64,000 nucleotides of DNA from an uncultured Verrucomicrobia subdivision 3 bacterium. Lineage in GTDB: Bacteria > Verrucomicrobiota > Verrucomicrobiia > Limisphaerales > UBA11358. The DNA lies in contig CAILMI010000020.1 in the NCBI GenBank assembly GCA_903835255.1, positions 35,654 through 99,653 of the forward strand, written 5' to 3'. The number at the start of each line of letters is the position of its first letter. Position 1 is the first letter of the stretch. The notes under the pieces were generated by a model that was not told where the DNA came from, did not search any database, and saw only the letters and a list, made by a program, of their open reading frames with translations. Position numbers and translations under genes: made by a program. Shown here piece by piece: positions 42,401-48,914 of this stretch.

Positions 42401-43327
42401 CGCTTCTGGAACAACGGTCAGCGGGTGGCGGAGGTTATTCCCAACGTGGCGCCTCTTGTTTTAAAGAGCCAGTCGTTTGCAGCGGTGCAGCCTAAGGTGT
42501 CGGCGTCCTCGGGATCTCCCCAAGTCAACTTTGCGGCTGGGGATATTCAAGGGACTTCGGGTCAAGTGCTGCAGGTTCCCATCACCGCCACTGTTTTTGG
42601 GAATTATCCGCTCCGGACGTTAATGCTCAATCTGACCGTTGTGCCGCTCGATGGATCGCCGGCGTTGACGACCCCGGTTCAATTCAATCAGGTTGCCGCT
42701 ATCGGTGCCCCCTATAACAAGGACTCTATCGGCAATGGGAATTACTCCGCCGTCTGGCTCAACCTCGCCAGCACCAGCCTGACGGGAACCATCACGCTCG
42801 GTACCTTGACCGTCACCGTGCCGGCAGGCGCTCCCGCCAATGCCTCTTATGCCATTCATTTTGATCACGCCTCGGCGTCTCCCAATGGAATCGCTTCTTT
42901 CCCGAAACAGACGTTCACCGGTCTGGTCACGTTGTCCAGCCGCACCAACTCCAGCTACAACGACGGGATCCCCGATTCCTGGCGGCTGCGCTGGTTTGGA
43001 ACTACGAACAATCAACTTTCCGCTTCCAATGCCTGTCCTACAGGCGACGGAATCAGCAACTACAAGAAATACGTCGCCGGGGTGGATCCCATGGTTTCCG
43101 GCAATTTCCCCAGCGTTAACTCGAAGTCGACAGTTCCGCCCGGTTACACGGCCGCCTTTCATTGGCCGACGGTCACCGGGAAGAAGTACGCCATTGAACG
43201 TTCCTCCAGCCTCTTTCCGGGGAGCTGGTCCAGCATCGCCACCAACACGGGCACCGGTGCGGACATGGAATTCAATGACAATGCCGCCGGGTCAAGCCGT
43301 TACTATCGGGTGCGCATACTCCCTTGA
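39419..43327 (+). CDS. NHL / FN3 / chitobiase-C / cohesin-like exoprotein downstream of pilQ
   Basis: 1302 residues. Signal peptide with an Arg-rich start (RPRRRLGWGVTGLSLVVGALGLLAADSLLAA). Residues ~39-360 form NHL-type propeller blades (PCGLAMDPSGNYLFVADRDNNAIRYL, LIVSDYGNHRVKVV, GVAFAPDGSVYTSEDYYHLIRHV). Then FN3 (371-455, NQIALSWTAAARATTYNVKRS), two chitobiase-type C-terminal domains (GTYYTVDGSNPSPTNSS, HLYYTLDGSDPSSTNAA), a cohesin-like domain (663-830), a dockerin-like DAG/duplicated Asn-Asp segment (875-1000: WFNAGDFGSSNLVNADVIQVFQS, DVSDVYVTYRRSLD), a second cohesin-like domain, a DGIPDSWRLRWFG linker and the YRVRILP C-terminal module. It follows pilQ by 32 bases and may be a substrate or tip factor of that system (inference). 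Confidence 0.85.
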   Translation: MKTLFSSRPRRRLGWGVTGLSLVVGALGLLAADSLLAASVTTIGGGSNLSKNPKYLGYQDGVTFNQALFYTPCGLAMDPSGNYLFVADRDNNAIRYLDLAAGQTWTLSVSSTNLINKPVGVVLDSSYNVYVLNRGTGKNGTVVTFDEYGEIMATNATSLTNACGITLDSVGNLFVTVQSNTIIKINPAGVRSTVATLPMTGTSLQGIVTKHNGLLAVCDAGRNGIYLVNPTNGIVTTNAGFHGAGDFLTNGNNVASSNTAKFYQPMNIAEAGDGTLIVSDYGNHRVKVVRTDGTVTNLYGVTSGYWTSSYYPGWSDGTPKVPDSTGTNVQSRMPYGVAFAPDGSVYTSEDYYHLIRHVTGAGFVLPPPLPPDAPVITSVLTNYNQIALSWTAAARATTYNVKRSPSSGGPFSTLATVTGTSYTDSTVQNGVVYYYVVSGLNSGVEGPDSVAVMAQAPYPPVPDPQIGYVDFPATTIPEYTSVFHSVSDYSFYNDAFIVIKGTPGSGTYYTVDGSNPSPTNSSVLSDYQDGKTPSQVLPYKVNQVAPSLTIKAIGAQTNHPNSAVVQATFQFIAGNPTIIGNNAAQFYISDITANAHLYYTLDGSDPSSTNAAAKDLGTVASPASLWTVSLQITTNTLFKVRAYRDNYQPSAVVSVTFSPTNFQANAISFGFDSGEASSAFIASPGQNFYAPVTLSLLPNSRVYSLQFNLTVTNGSALTPPGAYSFTSMLVKPLPVTPVTYVPIPPAIFNSTDFTSLLITNSALNLLGVGWVERAGSTNLYDTVNQDLLQYSIAHDTMFLQSAGKVILGGYTFQVPVTALSNETYRIQIARPTATSDGIGAPGSDVYISAPTNGTLGSGAINAIKNVTIGQRKYIAGSVYPFRWFNAGDFGSSNLVNADVIQVFQSAIYSLDTPPLGSDFFDAMDSCGNLGALNTDSGDPNFGYFTNSFLSFDTNGLFGDTTTINQAVFGDEQLDVSDVYVTYRRSLDPSLTWYRRFWNNGQRVAEVIPNVAPLVLKSQSFAAVQPKVSASSGSPQVNFAAGDIQGTSGQVLQVPITATVFGNYPLRTLMLNLTVVPLDGSPALTTPVQFNQVAAIGAPYNKDSIGNGNYSAVWLNLASTSLTGTITLGTLTVTVPAGAPANASYAIHFDHASASPNGIASFPKQTFTGLVTLSSRTNSSYNDGIPDSWRLRWFGTTNNQLSASNACPTGDGISNYKKYVAGVDPMVSGNFPSVNSKSTVPPGYTAAFHWPTVTGKKYAIERSSSLFPGSWSSIATNTGTGADMEFNDNAAGSSRYYRVRILP

Positions 43328-43566
43328 GAAGGTTTGATGTGCCTCCTGCGACCTGTCGTTCTAGTGACTGAATGCTCGTCCATTAAAAACTTGGGAGCGC
43401 GCTATGCCTTTCAGCTTCGTATCCGCTCGACTTCTGCACCTGTGCCGCACATCGTTTATTGAATCAACCTGTCGCATTCAAAAGAATCCTGGGTTTTCTG
43501 AATAGGGGCAAGGCAGGCGGCCGTATGCCCCGGGCAACCGATTGGGTCCTAAAACCAATTTAAAAT

Positions 43567-44019
43567 ATGAATTTATTCGCAACCATACGCCCCGTCGTGA
43601 TCGCAGTGTTGCTGATGGCGACCGCCGGATGCGCGTCGGTCCGGTGGACCCGGTGCGTCGAGCCGCAGGTCACCGGCCGGGTGCTGGCGGCTGATACGCA
43701 CCGTCCGATCGTCGGGGCCAGCGTCCGGCGCAGCGGGTCGGAACATTTCCAGCCCTTTGGGCCGCCCAAGGGCGGACAGCTGATGCAGGAAAGCAGGGGG
43801 GTGGTCACGGATGCGGACGGGCGTTTTAAGCTTTCGGGCGAATATGTGGTGGGGGTGTTTTGGAAGCCGACCCGGTGGTCGGTGCCGCTGGTGGTGGAAG
43901 CACCGGGCTATCGCTCGCTGGAAACCAACTACGCGGGCGCTCCTACTCCCGATTCGTCCGCTGCAGCTGAGCCGTTGGTGGATGCGGGCGACCTGCTGCT
44001 CCAGCCCGTCGCCCGGTAA
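43567..44019 (+). CDS. Putative lipoprotein with carboxypeptidase-regulatory-like domain
   Basis: 150 residues. Hydrophobic N-terminus ending at a Cys (VVIAVLLMATAGC-AS), a lipoprotein-like site although -3 is Thr rather than Leu. The mature part has the beta-sandwich CarboxypepD_reg pattern: VTGRVLAADTHRPIVGASVRRSG, then VVTDADGRFKLSGEY, and VVEAPGYRSLETNY. Probably outer-membrane anchored; role unknown. Stands between the NHL exoprotein and tRNA-Lys. Confidence 0.72.
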   Translation: MNLFATIRPVVIAVLLMATAGCASVRWTRCVEPQVTGRVLAADTHRPIVGASVRRSGSEHFQPFGPPKGGQLMQESRGVVTDADGRFKLSGEYVVGVFWKPTRWSVPLVVEAPGYRSLETNYAGAPTPDSSAAAEPLVDAGDLLLQPVAR

Positions 44020-44151
44020 TCCGTTCATCCTGCCAACGGATGGGTCGGATAAATGGCGCGGATACGGCGCGGATAAAACTTGCCGGCACCCGGGTTCCCG
44101 GGATACACTCCACTCCCTTTCGCTTCCTAGCGAAGGGTCTGAAATTTGGTT

Positions 44152-44227
<76 letters not shown>

Positions 44228-44449
44228 TTTTTAAATCCTCATGAACTCACTGGTCCCACTGGGTATTGGGACTTTTTCTTTTCAGGCATGACGTCCATGA
44301 GGGGTCGATTGACCGCATTGCGTCGCCCCCTTGACCTAATATTTTTTCCGGCGGGTCCTGTCTTTGACGGCACAAGAAGTAAACCCTATGGAATAGAGCT
44401 GGATGCTTCCGCTGGTCGGATCGGCAACATCAGGAGCCCACTTTCCAAA

Positions 44450-44488
44450 TCTGTAAACCAAGCCTGTAAACCAAACCTGTAAACCTTG
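44450..44488. repeat. Three tandem 13-bp units
   Basis: TCTGTAAACCAAG, CCTGTAAACCAAA and CCTGTAAACCTTG run head to tail, just 42 bases upstream of the DUF5069 start. The spacing (just over one helical turn) would suit an array of protein-binding sites. The rest of the 44228-44530 gap shows no gene. Confidence 0.6.
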
Positions 44489-44530
44489 CAAAGAAAGGTT
44501 GGCCAAGGCAAAATGTTTCCCACAACGATT

Positions 44531-44980
44531 ATGGCTCTATTTGCATTCGACCTCACGAAACAGGCACCCCGTAGTCCGCGGGTGCGGCTGGGCGGCTATG
44601 TCATTCTTGCCCGCTGCCTGGACAAGGGGCGCGCCACTCTTGTCGGTAAGAACGGGGAATACCATTTTGATTGCCCGTTGGATCACCGGTTTCTGGATTT
44701 TGTCGGTATCAAAGCCGCCGCCCTCAAAAAGCAGCTGGCTACCGGCAAAGGCGACGGGGCGATGCTGGACTGGGTAAATGCCAATGCAAAATACAAGCGC
44801 ACGGAGACGGAGATTGCGGCTTGGTCGGCGTTTGCAGAAGCACGCGTGCCGGCTGATCCTGCCTCCCGCGATTATCTCAATACCCAGCACACGAAGTACG
44901 GACCCAAGCGGGAAGACATCGCCACTTGGTTTGACCTGCTCGATTTGGACGATTACGTCAGCTTCGGCGGCAAGGCCTGA
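44531..44980 (+). CDS. DUF5069 domain protein
   Basis: 149 residues from the ATG at 44531 (MALFAFDLTKQAPRSPRVRLGGY). Matches DUF5069: RSPRVRLGGYVILARCLDKGRA, GKNGEYHFDCPLDHRFLDFVGI, and the Trp-rich C-terminal half (AWSAFAEAR, DIATWFDLLDLDDY). Soluble, no signal peptide. The family is abundant in Verrucomicrobiota and Planctomycetota; no biochemical role is established. Upstream ATGs at 44486 and 44513 lie in the tandem repeats and are less likely. Confidence 0.85.
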   Translation: MALFAFDLTKQAPRSPRVRLGGYVILARCLDKGRATLVGKNGEYHFDCPLDHRFLDFVGIKAAALKKQLATGKGDGAMLDWVNANAKYKRTETEIAAWSAFAEARVPADPASRDYLNTQHTKYGPKREDIATWFDLLDLDDYVSFGGKA

Positions 44981-45287
44981 GCTGGCGGAGGGACGCCGGC
45001 GGTTTGGATGAGAGCGAGGGATCGAGTGGAACCTTTCGCCTTGAAAAATTTCCGCTGAACCCCGGCCCTGTTCCTGCCAGCCCGCTCATCGCGATTTTTC
45101 TTACCCGTTCACCCGGCGCTGCGAGATACGATTTTATTCATATAACTTGGGTGCCAAATGGTGCCACATTTTTCGGTTTCACTTCCGCTTGAGTTCAGAC
45201 GGGTTGGCGATGAGTTGGGAAAAGGGAGCATTAAAATCCGCTAATGTTTTCAATGCTTTTGTGAGGAAACCCTTATGGAGATTGAAT

Positions 45288-45363
45288 GGCGACCCTACCG
45301 GGAATCGAACCCGGGCTACCTCCGTGAAAGGGAGGTGTCCTAACCGCTAGACCATAGGGTCGC
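45288..45363 (-). tRNA. tRNA-Glu (anticodon TTC)
   Basis: On the minus strand: acceptor GCGACCC/GGGTCGC, D-arm with TCTAGCGGTTAGGA, anticodon stem CCTCC/GGAGG around CTTTCAC, T-arm CCGGG/CCCGG with TTCGATT. CCA is not encoded (unlike the three plus-strand tRNAs). Confidence 0.93.
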
Positions 45364-46108
45364 AAAAGGGATTCGAATATAAACAACATTTTTTCGCTGT
45401 CACGCAAAATCCAGCCAAAATTGCGCGCGCCAAAGCTTCTTTTTCATTGGAAGGGCGGCGGGCTGACGTTAAGAATTTCCCCCTCTTCCAGTTCGTTCTC
45501 TCAGTGCACTGGCTTTTCTGGCGGGCGCAGTGACCGTGCTTGCGGACACGAAATTGTTTTTGGCGCCCCTTCGGCGGCAACCGTCCATTTTTGAGGTGGA
45601 ATCGCAGGGGGGGTCCTGTAATCTGTTCGCGCCTAAAAGCCCACCCGACAGGAGACGTCCGTCGGTTGATTTGTTGGCATAAATAATGCCATCAATGATT
45701 TGAACATGTTGAATGTCACCCTTGCAATTCATGAAGCAGAGCGCCGGACGGCTGCGGTAGTTGGCCTCCCGATCGAGCCGTTGCCTGAAGAGATTCCTAT
45801 CGCTTTTCAGGAGCGAACCCTTTCGCTTTGGCCCATTCCCATGGGCAAACATCGCACCGAATCCGCAAGTGCTGCCGGTTTTCAAGCTCCCAAATCCACC
45901 AGGAATTTATCTTTTCACGCGCGTGCCCACCGAGGAACTCTTCCGATTCACTTGGCGGAGACGCTGGCGGATGTCCGTTTTCGAGACAGTGGGGTTTGGA
46001 TGCCGGATGACCTCGGCATGGGGGACGGAAGCCTTCGGGGAGGTGCGAGGAGTCCGCTGGGCAGTCCTTTGATTCATAGGGCGTTTCAGCGCCGCCTGTG
46101 AGTTGACC
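45364..46108. other. Long gap with no supportable gene
   Basis: 745 bases between tRNA-Glu and the hybrid kinase. Open frames exist on both strands (45469-45885 minus, 45700-46101 plus) but overlap each other and lack a protein-like pattern; the minus frame has a short stretch (CFMNCKGDIQHVQIIDGIIY) that might be a gene remnant. I would not call a gene here. Confidence 0.45.
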
Positions 46109-48862
46109 ATGAATAATCAACAAACCATTTCCATTTTACGGGTCGGGGAGGACCACCCGGATGCACGGGCTCTGCACCGGTTGGTGGCGGCCCAAGGGCT
46201 CCCTTGGAATTGCGAACGGGCAGACGGTGTGGCGGCGGCGAGGAAGCGCCTGACGGCGAGCCATTTTGACCTCGTGCTTGCCGATGAAGCGCTCAAAGAC
46301 GGGACCGCGTTCGATTTGTTGGATGGCATGGGGGACCGGATGATGATTCTGGTGGCGGAGGTTGGCCGCGAAGAGTCGGCCGCCAAGGCGCTCCGCTCGG
46401 GTGTGGCAGATTATCTGATCAAAGATGCGGCAGGCCTTTATCTGGAATCGCTGCCAACCCGCGTGGAGATCGCCCTGCGCCAGCGCGATCACAAGGCCAC
46501 TCAGCTTAGGAGGGGGGGGCAGGCGCGTGATCTCTTGGATGCTGCGAGCGACCTGATTCAAAGCTTGGCCCCCGATGGAACACTTTTGTATGTCAATCGG
46601 GCCTGGCGCGAGATGCTGGGCTATCCGGAGGAGGAAGTCCCATCCCTGAATTTCTTTCGGATTCTCCATGCAGAATCCGCGGACCGGACGAAAGCGCTTT
46701 TTAAAAAAATTCTTGCGGGGGAAGCGGCGGACTGGGTGCAGTTGAGTTATGTCGCCAAAGACGGCCGCAGGATTTGCGCGGAGGGCCGGGTAAGCGTGAG
46801 GAAAGAGAACGGGGTGACGGTATCCGTCGACGGCATTTTCAGGGAAGCTTCAGAGAAAACCCAGCAGGAGTCCCGGCTCCGGCTGCTGGATACCTGTCTC
46901 TCCAAGATTGACGACATTGTGATGATCACAGAGGTCGCGCCCCAGCGTGATTCCGGACCGCGCATTGTCTATGTGAATGACGCTTTCGAAAAGATCACCG
47001 GCTATACGCGGGCTGAAGCGCTCGGGCAGTCGCCCCGGTTTCTTCAGGGACCCGAGACGGACATGGATGAAATGAGCCGGGTGCGGCAGCGGCTGGAGCG
47101 CAGGGAGCCGATCACCACCACGCTGGCACACTACAAAAAAAACGGCGAAAAATTTTACAACGAAATGGCCATCGTTCCGGTTGACGATGACAGCGGGCGC
47201 CACACGAATTGGGTCTCCATCCAACGCGATGTCACTGAGCGCCATCGCACGGAGGCCAAGCTTAAGCAGTTTTCCGAAAACCTCGAAAGTCTGGTCGTCG
47301 AGCGGTCGGGGGCCCTGGCCGAAAGCGAGGCCCGCTTCCGACAGATGGCGGAGGCGATGGAAGAGGTGTTCTGGCTCTACGATTTAAACCTGAAGCGGTG
47401 GATTTACGTTTCACCCGCCTATGAAAAAATCTGGAATCAAACCGTCCAGTCGCTGCAGGAGAAGCCTGGCTCCTGGTTGGAATCCATCCATCCGGAGGAC
47501 CGGCACCGAGTTGAAAAAACCATGTTTTCCGGTGGGGGTGGGGCGGAAAAGTTTCAGATCGAATTCCGGATCACCCGGCCGGACCAGGGCACCCGGTGGG
47601 TGCGCCTGACCGGCTATGGGGTGAAAAACAAGGCTCCGGATTCGGGTCGAATCGCCGGCAGCGCGGTGGATGTCACCGCCCAAAAGGACATCTTGAATCA
47701 GCTGAATCGCACGCAGCGGCTGGAAAGCATCGGGCATCTGGCCAGCGGAATCGCGCACGATCTGAACAATGCGCTCGCGCCCATGATGCTGGCCAACGAG
47801 TTGATCCGGGCGGAATATCCCAAGGCCGAGAAATACGTAAGCATGATCGAGTCCAGCGCCAAGCGCAGCGCCGACATGGTCCGGCAACTGCTGACGTTTG
47901 CCCGGGGTTATGGGGGTGAAAAAAAGCCCCTAAAGCCTGGCAAGCTGCTCAAGGAAATGGCCACCATCCTCAGCGGCACCTTTCCCAAAAACATCCAGCT
48001 GGTGTATCAGTTTAAACCGGATTCGAATATGATCGAGGGGGATGCCACGCAGCTGCATCAGGTGCTGCTCAATCTGTGCGTCAACGCGCGCGATGCCATG
48101 CCCAACGGGGGGGTGTTGACCCTCAAGTCCGACATCATGGAAGTCGATGCCGTCTATGCTGCGGCCTACACGGATGCCAAACCCGGCCGCTATGTGACGT
48201 GGCGGGTCAAGGACACGGGCGTGGGAATCCCGGCAGACGTCATCGACCGCATCTTTGATCCGTTCTTTTCCACCAAGGGGCCCGACCAGGGAACGGGCCT
48301 GGGCCTTGCCACAGTGCAGGGCATTGTCCGCAGCCACGGCGGATTTCTCAGGGTGTATTCGACTCCCGGGCAGGGATCCCTCTTTACCATTTATCTGCCC
48401 GTGATGGATATGTCCGCCACGGACACCGAATTCCTGTCTAAAAAAGTCCCGGCGGTTTTTCTGGGCAACGGCGAACTGATCCTCATTGTGGATGATGAGG
48501 CGAACGTGCGCCAAATCTCCAAGGCCGTGCTCGAGAGCATGAATTTCAAGGTCATTACCGCCAACGACGGCACGGAGGGCTTGTTGCAAGTCGTCGCCCA
48601 CCGGAATGACTTAAGGTTGATCATTACGGATCAGCACATGCCCCATTTGGACGGCATGGGATTCGTGCGAGTCGTCAAGCACTTGCTGCCAGAGGCGGCG
48701 GTCGTGGTCACCAGTGGTCGGATGGATGAGGGATTGGACGTGGAATTCCAGAAGCTCGGGGTCAAAATCTTTCTGAACAAGCCATTCACCCATGACAAGC
48801 TGGCGGCAGCGTTGAAAACGGTTTTTGCGCCCGCAATCGCCGAATCCCGGGCGGCGCCTTGA
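46109..48862 (+). CDS. Hybrid sensor histidine kinase (REC-PAS-PAS-PAS-HK-REC)
   Basis: 917 residues from the ATG at 46109 (a TTG six bases earlier is also open). Receiver-like domain at 8-125 (LVLADEALKDG), PAS at ~145-250, a LOV-like PAS at ~258-390 (YVNDAFEKITGYTRAEALGQ, then SPRFLQGPETD), another PAS at ~409-530 (VFWLYDLNLKRWIYVSPAYEKIW). The kinase core follows: phospho-His in LASGIAHDLNNALAPMM (~546), N-box LNLCVNARDAMPNGG, G-boxes DTGVGIP and GTGLGLATV. C-terminal receiver (VDDEANVRQISKAVLE, ITDQHMPHLDGMG, VTSG, FLNKPFT). No membrane segment: cytoplasmic. In the LOV-like PAS the photoactive Cys of GRNCRFLQG is replaced (GQSPRFLQG). Tandem paralogue follows 52 bases later. Confidence 0.93.
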   Translation: MNNQQTISILRVGEDHPDARALHRLVAAQGLPWNCERADGVAAARKRLTASHFDLVLADEALKDGTAFDLLDGMGDRMMILVAEVGREESAAKALRSGVADYLIKDAAGLYLESLPTRVEIALRQRDHKATQLRRGGQARDLLDAASDLIQSLAPDGTLLYVNRAWREMLGYPEEEVPSLNFFRILHAESADRTKALFKKILAGEAADWVQLSYVAKDGRRICAEGRVSVRKENGVTVSVDGIFREASEKTQQESRLRLLDTCLSKIDDIVMITEVAPQRDSGPRIVYVNDAFEKITGYTRAEALGQSPRFLQGPETDMDEMSRVRQRLERREPITTTLAHYKKNGEKFYNEMAIVPVDDDSGRHTNWVSIQRDVTERHRTEAKLKQFSENLESLVVERSGALAESEARFRQMAEAMEEVFWLYDLNLKRWIYVSPAYEKIWNQTVQSLQEKPGSWLESIHPEDRHRVEKTMFSGGGGAEKFQIEFRITRPDQGTRWVRLTGYGVKNKAPDSGRIAGSAVDVTAQKDILNQLNRTQRLESIGHLASGIAHDLNNALAPMMLANELIRAEYPKAEKYVSMIESSAKRSADMVRQLLTFARGYGGEKKPLKPGKLLKEMATILSGTFPKNIQLVYQFKPDSNMIEGDATQLHQVLLNLCVNARDAMPNGGVLTLKSDIMEVDAVYAAAYTDAKPGRYVTWRVKDTGVGIPADVIDRIFDPFFSTKGPDQGTGLGLATVQGIVRSHGGFLRVYSTPGQGSLFTIYLPVMDMSATDTEFLSKKVPAVFLGNGELILIVDDEANVRQISKAVLESMNFKVITANDGTEGLLQVVAHRNDLRLIITDQHMPHLDGMGFVRVVKHLLPEAAVVVTSGRMDEGLDVEFQKLGVKIFLNKPFTHDKLAAALKTVFAPAIAESRAAP

Positions 48863-48914
48863 ATTTAAAAAACACCCTCTCTCTCGTCCACCCCAATTCA
48901 AATTTGATGAGTCC

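Noticed and set aside
44450..44488. CRISPR array
   Set aside because: Units are 13 bp, directly adjacent without spacers, and no cas gene is present.
45469..46101. Opposing frames before the hybrid kinase
   Set aside because: They overlap each other on opposite strands, have no recognisable motif and no start signal; noted only as a possible remnant.
47000..47250. Blue-light LOV photoreceptor
   Set aside because: The adduct-forming Cys is missing, so classical LOV photochemistry is not expected.
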